Below, one piece after another: positions 1-7,349 of a stretch of 12,997 bases of DNA; within the stretch, counting starts at the first letter, position 1, and the number at the start of each line of letters is the position of its first letter. The stretch covers positions 1 to 12,997 of the forward strand of contig JAZBOW010000003.1 in NCBI GenBank assembly GCA_036351335.1, in the 5' to 3' direction. Below the pieces are notes generated by a model. That model searched no databases. It was not told where the DNA came from and worked only from the letters and a program-made list of their open reading frames with translations. Both the position numbers and the translations under genes were made by a program. Origin of the DNA: UBA4459 sp036351335. Lineage in GTDB: Bacteria > Bacteroidota > Bacteroidia > Bacteroidales > F082.

Positions 1-1
1 A

Positions 2-814
2 ATGAGTGATGAGGAGATCAAGGAAGTGGAAGATATTGTGAACAGCAGAATCCGGGAAAATATACAGCGCGATATAAAAAATGATGTTGCACTCGATGAA
101 GCCATTGAAATGGGTGCGATGGCATTATTTGGTGAGAAATACGGCGAAAAAGTGCGGGTCATCTCTTTCGATCCCCAATATTCCGTTGAACTATGTGGTG
201 GCACCCATGTGAAAGCTACCGGGCAAATCGGCCTGTTCAAAATTGTTTCGGAAAGTGCGATAGCTGCGGGAGTTAGAAGGATTGAAGCAGTTACAGGTCA
301 AAAAGCAGAAGCTTATATCGACGAGCAGCTACATATCCTGAAAGAAATCAAGGAGATGTTCAAAAACCAACCCAATCCTTTGAATGCCGTTAAAAATATG
401 GTGGAACAAAGCAACCAACAGCAAAAAGAGTTGGAACGCCTTCAAAAACACATGGCAGAAAAAGCTTCCGAAGATCTCTTTCATAATGCTGAAGTGATTT
501 CAAACATCCATTTTATAGCTGCCGAAGTGGATATGGATGTCAACCAGGCCAAAAGCCTGGCGCATAAACTCCGTGCGATGGACAGCCGTGTTTGTATTGT
601 GTTGGCAACACAACAGGATGGAAAAGTGAACCTGGTGGTATCTTTTTCTGACGATTTGGTAAGCGAAGGCTTTCATGCAGGCAATGCCATCCGTGAAATT
701 GCCAAAGAGATACAGGGCGGCGGCGGCGGACAACCGCATTTGGCCACTGCCGGTGGTAAAGATGCCGGTGGCATAAAAGCAGCATTTGAAAAAGCTAAAG
801 CGTTACTTGTATAA
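2..814 (+). CDS. alaS: Alanyl-tRNA synthetase, C-terminal part (5' end outside window)
   Basis: Alanyl-tRNA synthetase charges tRNA-Ala with alanine and clears mischarged Ser/Gly in its editing domain; it is cytosolic and essential. About 270 C-terminal residues of a protein usually near 870 are present. Residues 1-97 belong to the second-additional (tRNA_SAD) editing domain: the zinc-binding CGGTH motif (C65, H69) is intact and is followed by the typical GVRRIEAVTG at 90-99. Residues about 105-157 look like a coiled coil (many E, K, Q). Residues 170-268 are the DHHA1/C-Ala domain with the glycine-rich IQGGGGGQP motif at 237-245. The ATG at position 2 is an internal Met, not the start, because the catalytic domain must lie upstream. 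The gene ends with TAA at 812-814. No defect is visible. Identification is certain from the motifs. Confidence 0.97.
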   Translation: MSDEEIKEVEDIVNSRIRENIQRDIKNDVALDEAIEMGAMALFGEKYGEKVRVISFDPQYSVELCGGTHVKATGQIGLFKIVSESAIAAGVRRIEAVTGQKAEAYIDEQLHILKEIKEMFKNQPNPLNAVKNMVEQSNQQQKELERLQKHMAEKASEDLFHNAEVISNIHFIAAEVDMDVNQAKSLAHKLRAMDSRVCIVLATQQDGKVNLVVSFSDDLVSEGFHAGNAIREIAKEIQGGGGGQPHLATAGGKDAGGIKAAFEKAKALLV

Positions 815-826
815 AATGTATTGAAG

Positions 827-848
827 GGCACACGCAGATGCTTGCGCC
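827..848. repeat. REP-like imperfect palindrome after alaS
   Basis: GGCACACGCA (827-836) and TGCTTGCGCC (839-848) pair at 8 of 10 positions, with mismatches at the 4th and 7th pairs and a GA centre. The palindrome is much more GC-rich than the AT-rich sequence that follows. It starts 12 nt after the alaS stop and has no T-run behind it, so it is not a standard intrinsic terminator. Its form, a short GC-rich imperfect palindrome at a gene end, is that of REP elements mobilised by RAYT (TnpA_REP) transposases. Only one copy lies in this window, so the repeat status is inferred. Confidence 0.4.
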
Positions 849-871
849 AATTAGTGGGAACTAAAACAGAC

Positions 872-1276
872 ATGTTAAATTTATATAAATATATATATTA
901 TAGGTTATATTCATGGAATTTGAGAGCTTGGGGTAAAAATGATGTCCCACATTGGAACGCATTATTTGGTGTATCGTTTATGATGTCTTTAAATCTGGGT
1001 ATTATTGCTGGTGTTATTGATATAATTGGATTACCAATTTTCAAAGAGAAAACACCAATTATTGAAATACTTATTTTTAGTTTTACTGTTTTAGTATTAA
1101 ATTACTTCTGGTTAGTTTATAAAAATAGATATAAAAAGATTTATAGAAAATTTAAAAATGAAAGTAAAAACCAGCGATTTCGAAACACTATTTTGTTATG
1201 GTTATACGTAGTTATGTCCTTTGTAATAGTTAGTTTTATAGCAATTATTTCTGGTAATATAAATGGATTAAATTAG
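872..1276 (+). CDS. Small AT-rich membrane protein, three predicted helices, unknown function
   Basis: I do not recognise a named family or function. From the ATG at 872 the product is 134 residues. It has an aromatic, basic N-terminus rich in Tyr and Trp (LYKYIYYRLYSWNLRAWG, residues 3-20) and three hydrophobic segments at about 30-53, 62-83 and 105-127. A strongly basic loop (YKNRYKKIYRKFKNES, about 82-97) lies between helices 2 and 3 and should face the cytoplasm. An upstream in-frame TTG at 821 would add 17 residues, but it would be translated through the REP-like palindrome and the added peptide is unlike the rest, so ATG 872 is preferred. Base composition is far more AT-rich than alaS or the bat genes, with codon choice to match, which suggests horizontal origin. 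Proteins of this aromatic N-terminus/three-helix type seem to recur in Bacteroidota as unnamed hypotheticals, but that is recollection only. Confidence 0.72.
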   Translation: MLNLYKYIYYRLYSWNLRAWGKNDVPHWNALFGVSFMMSLNLGIIAGVIDIIGLPIFKEKTPIIEILIFSFTVLVLNYFWLVYKNRYKKIYRKFKNESKNQRFRNTILLWLYVVMSFVIVSFIAIISGNINGLN

Positions 1277-1290
1277 AATTAACTCCCCTT

Positions 1291-1318
1291 CTAAATGTAG
1301 TTTGTAACTACATTTTAG
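1291..1318 (+). terminator. Hairpin downstream of the small membrane-protein gene
   Basis: AAATGTAGTT (1293-1302) and AACTACATTT (1306-1315) form a perfect 10-bp stem with a TGT loop. Two more pairs (1291-1292 with 1317-1318) are possible with one bulged T. It begins 14 nt after the stop codon of the 872-1276 gene. The 3' arm ends in TTTT rather than being followed by a long T-run, so termination is plausible rather than certain. On the minus strand it would lie downstream of the peptidase gene and could serve both directions. Confidence 0.5.
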
Positions 1319-1462
1319 TATCTAAGAATTTGTAAGCCTGGTATTATTATTCTAATTGTAAATAAAAATCAGCTTATTTGTATTTCCTAAAAAAAAGCAC
1401 GAATCGCAACGCGCCTTTGGCATAATTCAGAATCGCCACAGATAGGTTAGTCAAGCATTCAA

Positions 1463-2656
1463 CTATTTTACAACCGCGATCTTACGAGTCAGGCGTTCAT
1501 CGGATGTCTGCATGATCATATGGTAATAGCCATTCTCTAAATAAATATCAGGTTGGATCTGATGCGTACCTTTTGCCAAATCTCCCTTGTAAACATCTGC
1601 CACTTTTCTACCCAGTTGGTCAATGATAACAATCGATACATCTGAATTTTCAGAAAGATTTATATCGATCGTCGTTTGAGACCTAAAAGGATTGGGATAG
1701 TTCGTAATGGTATTATTCGTGGTAGCTGCCAATTCCTCTGTTCCGGTAATATTCGCCATAGCAAGAGATGCAACAGAACCTATTGCCAACTTTGCCGATT
1801 TATGAAAATAGGAAATATTAAAATGGCTGATCCGGTCGGCGGTGGTATGGTAATAGGGGTTAAAATCATTTGAATAATAGCCTTCAATTAAAAGGATAGC
1901 CGAATAGTTGTGGTTCCAGAAAGGTGAGTGGTCGCTTGCTGTTGTGCCCGGATTTTTGATTGATGGGGTCAGCCCAACAGCATAGGTTTCATTGATATTT
2001 TGCATGAAATTAGCCAGGGAAACAGACTGGTTGACGGGTTTCGTATGAATTTCAATCAGGCCGTCGTTATTGCCATCCCAGCCTATCATGTCAATATTGA
2101 TCACCGCATCTATATTGATACCGAAATTGTCAGCGTAGTTGGCATAATAACTGCTTCCGAATAAACCTATTTCTTCTTCATCCCAAAAAGCGAAAATTAC
2201 GGAGTAGGGAAAACTTTCCTCCGATAATAAACGCGCTGCTTCGAGCACGGTAGCGCAACCGCTTGCATTGTCATCGGCCGCATAATAGGTAACGGCATCG
2301 TAATGGGCGCAGATCATATAATATTGCTCGGGGTAAACGCTTCCCTGCAGGGTGCCAAACACATTGGTGGCCCCTGATGAATAATTTTGTCGTACTGGCT
2401 GCATACCATATGATTCAAGCCTTTCAGCGAGGTAATCTTCTGCCAGCGAATTTCCCCATCCGGCCACCCGGTGTTCGATTAATGTTTTTTCTCCATTGAT
2501 ATATACAGAATCTTCACCGGAAAGTATGCGCACATTTGAAAGCAATGAGTCGATGCTTACCTCGTTTATTAGTGTTTCAATATCAGCTTCAAATGATTGG
2601 GATTGCGTGCTTAAAATAGTTGCTAAAAAGATACCCAGGATATAAAATTTCTTCAT
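1463..2656 (-). CDS. Secreted M28-family zinc aminopeptidase with T9SS sorting domain
   Basis: This is a predicted extracellular metallopeptidase (MEROPS family M28) that removes N-terminal residues from peptides. Residues 1-20 are a signal peptide (MKKFYILGIF start, hydrophobic core, then STQSQS). The co-catalytic zinc ligands expected for M28 are all visible: H118 (AHYD), D129 (DDNASG, bridging Asp), E161 as general base with E162 as ligand (DEEEIG), D189 (NIDMIG) and H270 (YYHTTAD). Residues 320-397 form a type A T9SS sorting domain: YPNPF at 320-324, GRKVAD at 349-354 and NGYYHM near 375-380. It would be cleaved on export through the type IX system. The gene stands alone, with no partner on its strand within 180 bp. 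The start ATG at 2656 sits directly in front of the signal peptide. Substrate specificity cannot be told from sequence. Confidence 0.92.
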   Translation of the reverse strand: MKKFYILGIFLATILSTQSQSFEADIETLINEVSIDSLLSNVRILSGEDSVYINGEKTLIEHRVAGWGNSLAEDYLAERLESYGMQPVRQNYSSGATNVFGTLQGSVYPEQYYMICAHYDAVTYYAADDNASGCATVLEAARLLSEESFPYSVIFAFWDEEEIGLFGSSYYANYADNFGINIDAVINIDMIGWDGNNDGLIEIHTKPVNQSVSLANFMQNINETYAVGLTPSIKNPGTTASDHSPFWNHNYSAILLIEGYYSNDFNPYYHTTADRISHFNISYFHKSAKLAIGSVASLAMANITGTEELAATTNNTITNYPNPFRSQTTIDINLSENSDVSIVIIDQLGRKVADVYKGDLAKGTHQIQPDIYLENGYYHMIMQTSDERLTRKIAVVK

Positions 2657-2693
2657 CGTACTTATTTAAATAATATAAGGCGTGAAAGTACGA
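2656..2693 (-). promoter_or_regulatory. 8-bp inverted repeat touching the peptidase start codon
   Basis: TCGTACTT (2656-2663) and AAGTACGA (2686-2693) are perfect inverted copies with a 22-nt AT-rich spacer; their centres are 30 bp apart. On the coding strand the proximal arm includes the A of the ATG start, so the 5' UTR could fold over the start, or the dyad could be an operator. A weak -7-like box (TACTTTCA, 2683-2690 on the minus strand) overlaps the distal arm. Function is inferred. Confidence 0.25.
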
Positions 2694-2770
2694 CTTATTT
2701 ATTTTTTAAAATGTAATGCATCTTTATTTGAATTCATTCTTAGATTTAAAAGCTAAAGCCATAATTTTTA

Positions 2771-2814
2771 AATTGAAACAGCAAATTCCCTCTCCAGGGA
2801 TGGGACTTTCAATT
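2771..2814 (-). terminator. Compound hairpin after batE, likely end of the bat operon transcript
   Basis: Outer arms AATTGAAA (2771-2778) and TTTCAATT (2807-2814) enclose an inner stem TCCCT/AGGGA (2787-2791, 2796-2800) with a 4-nt loop. It lies 24 nt past the batE stop codon. The minus strand continues as TAAAAATTAT, so there is only a weak T-run. The position fits a transcript end or 3' stabilising structure for the bat operon. Confidence 0.45.
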
Positions 2815-2838
2815 CAAAATTAGACAATGGTATGAGAA

Positions 2839-3609
2839 TTAAATACGCTTTAGCGAATCCCCCGGTAACCAGCCAATGCTGCCGTTGCGTATCCTGATCT
2901 TAATCCAGCCCTGTACTTCATCCATGATCTGCACTTTTGTGCCTTCGTGGATCACAAACAAATCGACCGCACTTTGGGTAGGGGAACTTTTAGCGGTTAC
3001 GGTAGGCGTGAAAATAATGGCTTCTTTGTTTTCTTTGGTATAGTAATACTTTTGTGATGAAAGCCCGAAGGTAGCATTTGTTATCAATAAAAAGAGCACG
3101 CCCAGATAAAAGGATATTTTTTTAATACTCCTGCTTTTTGTGAGAAAAAATAAGCCAATAAAGAACAACAGTACAACCCATGAAACGATAAAAAGAATCG
3201 TCCATTCATCTTCGCCCAGCGCATTATAGAAATAATCCCACCATTTTTTATAAAACATCTCGGGCACCTTTTCAATTTTATCAACGATCATACTGTTGGC
3301 AATGCTCAGGTTGAAATTCACGTCTTCATTGTTGGGAGCCAGTTTTTTTGCTTTTTCAAAATATAAAATGGCAGAAGGCAGTCGGTTATTTTTAAAATAG
3401 GCGTTGCCCATATTATAATACAATTCATACGACTCCAGTCCCTCTTCCAATACTTTTGAATATATCTGAATGGCCGAATCATACAATCCCTGGTTATATG
3501 CCTGGTTCGCCCTGTCAATTAGCGTATCAGGAGGCGCATATGCTGCAAGCGAAACGTTACTTATCGCAATAGCAAAAAACAGGGTGATATAGGTAATTGC
3601 TTTCTTCAT
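2839..3609 (-). CDS. batE: BatE: TPR and SH3-like membrane protein of the aerotolerance operon
   Basis: This is the last gene of the Bat operon, whose products have been linked to oxygen tolerance in Bacteroides; the molecular role is not settled. The 256 residues read: signal peptide about 1-23; TPR repeats about 33-96 (ANQAYNQGLYDSAIQIY and YYNMGNAYFKNNRLPSAILYF); two membrane helices about 136-157 and 165-184; and a bacterial SH3-like domain about 198-254 containing GWIKIR and GSIGWLPG. This is the full BatE plan. TPR and SH3 parts should both lie on the periplasmic side, where they may bind protein partners or cell-wall peptide. Its ATG shares one nucleotide with the batD stop codon (TAATG), so translation is probably coupled to batD. 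The start is fixed by the signal peptide. Confidence 0.92.
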   Translation of the reverse strand: MKKAITYITLFFAIAISNVSLAAYAPPDTLIDRANQAYNQGLYDSAIQIYSKVLEEGLESYELYYNMGNAYFKNNRLPSAILYFEKAKKLAPNNEDVNFNLSIANSMIVDKIEKVPEMFYKKWWDYFYNALGEDEWTILFIVSWVVLLFFIGLFFLTKSRSIKKISFYLGVLFLLITNATFGLSSQKYYYTKENKEAIIFTPTVTAKSSPTQSAVDLFVIHEGTKVQIMDEVQGWIKIRIRNGSIGWLPGDSLKRI

Positions 3610-5459
3610 TATTTTAATTCCTTTTCTGCCTGCGTAATAGCATCAATTGCCTCATTGTACACATTTTCCATTTTCCCACCTGAATCGCCGGGTGCAAAAC
3701 GCGCGAAATCTATATTATTAAGCGTATTTATAAAGCGGTCGATCACATCGGTATTTACACTTTTTGCTTCAAGACTTTCCCTGACTTTATTAATAGAGAG
3801 GTTTGATTTTTTAATATTGAATTTGTCAGCAATATATCCCCAAAGGGCCTGTGCAATTTCATCGTAAAAAGCTTTCTCATCATTTGCTTTCTTAAGCTTT
3901 TCAGCTTTTTTGAGTCTTTCCCGTGCAATCTTATTGGCTTTCCGGGTTTTCATTAAGCCTGTATTGTGCTTTCTTTTTTCCTGCCTTTTCCAGAGGACAA
4001 TAAAAATGATAAGCAATGCTACCGGCAATCCAATGAAGATATAAAATGTAGAGGAAGCAAAAAGAAAGGTCCCTTTCTGTTTGAGATCAAATATTCCAGT
4101 TTTTATGTGGTGTATATCGCGGCCAATAAAACGAATATCTTCCTGTGCTGATGAACTGTAGGTAATTCCACCTGAGTTCTGGTCTCCCTTTTCAACACTT
4201 ACCTCAAGTTCGCCCGATGAAAACGAATAATACTTTCCATCCTTCGGGTTGAAATAGCTGAATTTCACCGGATCAATTTTAAAATCACCTGGATTACGGG
4301 GAATGGCCAGATATTCGAAACTTTTACTTCCAGAAATGCCTGATAAATTTGATTGAATATTGCTTTTAACTTTCGGTTCATAAGTTTCAAAGTCGGGTGG
4401 AAACTGTATAATAGGCGCTGTCACCAATTCCACATTTCCACGCCCCGAGATCGTTACATTTAAAGTAAGCGCATCATTGGCCGTCAGATTACTTTTATCA
4501 ATTTCACTTTTAAAGCTAAAATCACCCACGGCACCTTTAAAACTATCAGGTTTGCCTTGTTGTGGCAGTGGTTTCACGTTAATTTTAATAGGTTTTGAAG
4601 CCAGAGTTGTTTTTACATTTTTTACATTTCTATTAAAGAAAGGATCATTGAAAAAGCTTTCAAAAGGGTCGTTAGTTCTTTTCCTGTTGGATTGCATCCT
4701 GAGTTGGGCTGTACATTCCATTTCTACAGACTCGATTGTAAGTTCTCCTGATTTCTGCGGAAATAAAGCGTATTTGGCAATGTCGGCAACAATGTATTCT
4801 TCACCGTCAATTACTTGTGTCGATTGCTTGAACTTGCTGTTGTCTTCCATCAGGTTTTTAGACCAGAAACCGGGGTAGGATGGTGATTTTTGCATGCCCA
4901 GGTTAGTAATAGGTACCTTGGTAAATATTTTATAGCTAACTATGATTTGCTCGCCCAGGTAGGGATTTGTATTATCCATATAAGCTTTTATGTACACATC
5001 ATCATCCTGCAATACCCCATTAGCTGCATCTGATTGGCTATTATTGCCAGTGTTTCCCTGCTGCGCTCCTGCAGCATTCACAACTTTTATTTTTATGGTA
5101 TTGGAAGCGTATTTTTTTCCATCTACCGTAACTGTGGCATGAGAAATTGTCACATCGCCTTCCTGCGTAGCCTGTACAATGAAAGTGAAGGTGAGGGAAT
5201 ATGACTGGGTCATTTTTCCATTGATATATTGCACACTTGAACTTGTGGAGGTATTCGGGCCTGTTAACACTTGGAGGTTGCCAAAGTTTGGAGATGTAAA
5301 ATTCCGGCCTTCAGCATTCACTTCATACACCACCTGAAAACGTTCTCCGGATTCAACCAATTGCTTGGCACTTCCGGTAAACCTTACATCTTCGTCAGCC
5401 ACGAGTGCATTTGACAGCAACAAGGCGATCAATAATATGTAAAGTTTAACTGCTCTCAT
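3609..5459 (-). CDS. batD: BatD: periplasmic beta-domain protein with one membrane anchor
   Basis: BatD (oxygen-tolerance family) is a large envelope protein of the Bat locus with no known catalytic activity. Its 616 residues read: signal peptide about 1-21; repeated Ig-like beta domains about 25-425 facing the periplasm, the first two separated by a low-complexity N/Q/G linker (about 130-147); a Phe/Asp-Pro patch (NDPFESFFNDPFF, 263-275) typical of Bacteroidota BatD; one membrane helix about 471-490; a very basic stretch at 491-530; and a helical cytoplasmic domain at about 528-616. The last domain resembles the C-terminus of orf3 (8345-9325). No MIDAS or Walker motif is present. It starts 53 nt after batC and overlaps batE by one base. 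The ATG at 5459 gives a good signal peptide and is preferred. Confidence 0.93.
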   Translation of the reverse strand: MRAVKLYILLIALLLSNALVADEDVRFTGSAKQLVESGERFQVVYEVNAEGRNFTSPNFGNLQVLTGPNTSTSSSVQYINGKMTQSYSLTFTFIVQATQEGDVTISHATVTVDGKKYASNTIKIKVVNAAGAQQGNTGNNSQSDAANGVLQDDDVYIKAYMDNTNPYLGEQIIVSYKIFTKVPITNLGMQKSPSYPGFWSKNLMEDNSKFKQSTQVIDGEEYIVADIAKYALFPQKSGELTIESVEMECTAQLRMQSNRKRTNDPFESFFNDPFFNRNVKNVKTTLASKPIKINVKPLPQQGKPDSFKGAVGDFSFKSEIDKSNLTANDALTLNVTISGRGNVELVTAPIIQFPPDFETYEPKVKSNIQSNLSGISGSKSFEYLAIPRNPGDFKIDPVKFSYFNPKDGKYYSFSSGELEVSVEKGDQNSGGITYSSSAQEDIRFIGRDIHHIKTGIFDLKQKGTFLFASSTFYIFIGLPVALLIIFIVLWKRQEKRKHNTGLMKTRKANKIARERLKKAEKLKKANDEKAFYDEIAQALWGYIADKFNIKKSNLSINKVRESLEAKSVNTDVIDRFINTLNNIDFARFAPGDSGGKMENVYNEAIDAITQAEKELK

Positions 5460-5481
5460 TTATCGGATTCGTTTAATGGCA

Positions 5482-5489
5482 CAAATTTA
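5482..5489 (-). promoter_or_regulatory. Possible internal -7 box ahead of batD
   Basis: The minus strand reads TAAATTTG, an exact match to the Bacteroidota -7 consensus TAnnTTTG, 22 nt before the batD ATG in the 53-nt batC–batD gap. No TTTG-type -33 element stands at the expected distance. It could give extra batDE transcript, or be chance in AT-rich spacer DNA. Confidence 0.22.
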
Positions 5490-5512
5490 AAACAATAATC
5501 ACATCCTTTATA

Positions 5513-6274
5513 TTACCAGTCAATCTCACTTTTCTTTGTTTTAGTGGCTTTTGCTTTTTGCTCCTGGAGCTCCTGCAATGTCTTTTTCTCATCATTTTTT
5601 AAAGCGTCAAGCATCCGCTGGGCATCTTCTTTGGATATTTGCTGCGGTTGCGGTTGATTTTGCTGTTGCTGCGGATCTCCTTGATCCTGTTGCTGATCTT
5701 TTTGGTCCTTCTGATCCTGCTCCTGATTTTGATCTTGCTGCTCTTTATTTTGATCCTCTTGCTGTTCCTGACTTTTTTGATCCTGATCCTGTTCTTGATC
5801 TTTATTCTCCTGGTTTTGATCCTGATTTTGCTGTTGCTGCTGTTCATTTAGCATCTGCCGGGCGTATTCCAGATTATATTTGGCATCCTGGTCATCAGGA
5901 TTTACCCTCAATGCTTTCTTATAGGCTTCGATGCTTTCCTTGTATTTCTGCTGCTGCATCAGGCTGTTGCCAAGATTGTACCATGAGCCTGATTTTATTT
6001 CAGCCGTTTTTGAAATTTCTCCCAATTCTGAATAGATCTTTCCTGATTCTTCAAAATTCTCCTGGCTGTACATGGCATCACCAAGGTTGAACTTACCTTT
6101 ATGATAGTCCGGTTTTTCGCTCAGTGCTTTCCGGTATTCAATTTCGGCCTCCTGGAAATTGCCGTCTTCATACAGGTTGTTTCCTTCGCGCACGAGTTTT
6201 TTCTCTGATTGTCCGAAAAGCTGCACACCGAGAAAAACCATAAGCCCAATGATATAGATGCTTTTAATTTTCAT
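5513..6274 (-). CDS. batC: BatC: TPR protein with long Gln/Asp-rich tract
   Basis: BatC is the TPR component of the Bat locus, probably a periplasmic scaffold. From ATG 6274 the protein has 253 residues: signal peptide about 1-22 (MKIKSIYIIG start, ending near QLFGQS); TPR repeats about 25-135 (NLYEDGNFQEAEIEYRKAL, then a copy at 98-131 with WYNLGNSLMQQQKYKESIEAY); a low-complexity Q/D/N/E/K tract at about 144-212; and a conserved C-terminal segment (about 213-253, AQRMLDALKNDEKK, ending in EIDW) like that of other Bacteroidota BatC proteins. The frame stays open upstream to 6334, but that would put 20 residues before the signal peptide and overlap batB by about 70 nt, so 6274 is chosen. It overlaps the 3' end of batB by 11 nt. 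The C-terminal Trp is typical of the family. Confidence 0.9.
   Translation of the reverse strand: MKIKSIYIIGLMVFLGVQLFGQSEKKLVREGNNLYEDGNFQEAEIEYRKALSEKPDYHKGKFNLGDAMYSQENFEESGKIYSELGEISKTAEIKSGSWYNLGNSLMQQQKYKESIEAYKKALRVNPDDQDAKYNLEYARQMLNEQQQQQNQDQNQENKDQEQDQDQKSQEQQEDQNKEQQDQNQEQDQKDQKDQQQDQGDPQQQQNQPQPQQISKEDAQRMLDALKNDEKKTLQELQEQKAKATKTKKSEIDW
5639..5845 (-). repeat. Low-complexity Gln/Asp tract within batC
   Basis: About 69 codons are almost all CAA/CAG, GAT/GAC, AAT/AAC, GAA/GAG and AAG/AAA. On the plus strand they read as an irregular array of GATCCTG-, TTGCTG- and TTTTGATC-like units. The units differ in length and are not a clean tandem repeat. The composition is in frame with BatC and continues it, so it is a protein feature; the DNA may be prone to slippage. 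Confidence 0.85.
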
Positions 6275-7316
6275 GTTTCTTTTCGGTTTTAAAAAAGTCA
6301 AACTTACCTGCCCAACTGGCTTTCTTATCGGCAATCAAGAGCTCGATAAGCAACAAAATAAGTGCTGCGGCAAGGTAATACTGAAAACGGTCTTCGTAAT
6401 CGGTAAATTGTTTAGTTTCTATTTCTTTCTTCTCAATCTGGCTGATATCGTCAAATATTTTGCGTAAACCTGTGCTGGCATTATTAGCTCTAGCATAGGA
6501 GCCATTTCCAGCGGCAGCTATCTGACGAAGCATATCTTCATTTAGTTTGGTTACAATGGTTTGTCCCTGCCGATCTTTTTTAAAGCCTGTCTGGTTACCG
6601 TATTGGTTGTATAACGGAATCGGCGAACCGTCGGGTAATCCCATACCGATTGTAAACACTTTGATATCAATATCCGCCGAAGCCGTAGCAGCGCCAATCG
6701 CATCATCTTCATGATTTTCACCATCCGTAATAACAATGATGGCCTTGTTATGCTCGCCCTCTTCATCAAATGATTCGACTGCCATATTGATCGCTTCGCC
6801 TATTGCTGTTCCTTGCGACGGCACTATTTTAGTATCGACGGCAGAAAGAAATAGCCTTGCTGCAGAGTAATCTGTTGTGAGGGGCAACTGTTTATAGGCG
6901 TTTCCTGCAAATATGATGATACCGATCCTGTCGCCCTGCAACTTATCAATCAGGCTTGAAATAGCCATTTTAGACCGTTCCAATCTATTGGGTTTGATGT
7001 CTTCTGCCAGCATGGAATTGGAGACATCCAGCACCAGCATCAGGTCAATACCTTCACGTTTTACTTTTTCGAGTTTTGAGCCCACCTGCGGATTGATAAT
7101 ACCAATAACGAACACTATGAATGCCAGCAACACGAGTATGAATTTGATATATTGTTTGGATTTTGACTCGTTGGGCATCAAAGTATGCACAATTTGCCTG
7201 TCGCCGAAACGTTTTTTAGCCTTCCTTTTCCAGATATTGTAAAACCAAAATACCAGCATCAGTACTGCTATAAAAAGCAATAGATAGATATATTCTGTAT
7301 TTTCAAACCGGATCAT
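6264..7316 (-). CDS. batB: BatB: membrane-anchored VWA protein
   Basis: BatB is a von Willebrand factor A protein of the Bat complex, thought to bind partners through a metal ion. The 350 residues show membrane helices about 9-29 and 57-75, a VWA domain about 90-290 and a C-terminal helix about 312-329. The MIDAS is complete: DVSNS at 97-101 (D97, S99, S101), T170 in SQGT and D198 in ITDGEN. Two N-terminal helices, a VWA domain and a final helix is the normal BatA/BatB plan; the topology puts the VWA domain on one face of the inner membrane, usually taken as periplasmic. It follows batA after 33 nt and its last 11 nt overlap batC. It is told from BatA by order in the operon and by the KPNRLERSK segment after the MIDAS. 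No odd residues are seen. Confidence 0.93.
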   Translation of the reverse strand: MIRFENTEYIYLLLFIAVLMLVFWFYNIWKRKAKKRFGDRQIVHTLMPNESKSKQYIKFILVLLAFIVFVIGIINPQVGSKLEKVKREGIDLMLVLDVSNSMLAEDIKPNRLERSKMAISSLIDKLQGDRIGIIIFAGNAYKQLPLTTDYSAARLFLSAVDTKIVPSQGTAIGEAINMAVESFDEEGEHNKAIIVITDGENHEDDAIGAATASADIDIKVFTIGMGLPDGSPIPLYNQYGNQTGFKKDRQGQTIVTKLNEDMLRQIAAAGNGSYARANNASTGLRKIFDDISQIEKKEIETKQFTDYEDRFQYYLAAALILLLIELLIADKKASWAGKFDFFKTEKKHEN

Positions 7317-7349
7317 CTTAGCTATATATTTTTTGTTTATCGTTCATGG

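Noticed and set aside
718..731. GGC trinucleotide run as a microsatellite
   Set aside because: It encodes the conserved glycine-rich motif of the alaS C-Ala domain.
821..871. TTG start at 821 for the small membrane protein
   Set aside because: It would translate through the GC-rich palindrome and add a Cys/Arg-rich peptide unlike the rest; ATG at 872 gives a natural N-terminus.
4477..4878. Plus-strand open frame of 133 codons opposite batD
   Set aside because: It is fully inside batD, has no recognisable domain, and batD is intact on the other strand.
5639..5845. CRISPR-like array in the repetitive region
   Set aside because: The units are irregular, lack spacers of constant size, and encode an in-frame protein tract.
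5639..5851. Plus-strand 70-codon frame that looks like a very hydrophobic Leu/Ile peptide
   Set aside because: Antisense of CAG/GAT-rich codons yields Leu and Ile automatically; there is no start context and no sign of an independent gene.
5551..6090. Plus-strand open frame of 179 codons opposite batC
   Set aside because: It is the antisense of the batC Q/D-rich tract and TPR region. Its Asp/Ala/Leu-rich composition comes from the repeat, and batC itself has a full domain structure and operon context.
6275..6334. Upstream in-frame start for batC at 6334
   Set aside because: It would place 20 extra residues before a clear signal peptide and overlap batB by about 70 nt; ATG 6274 fits the family.
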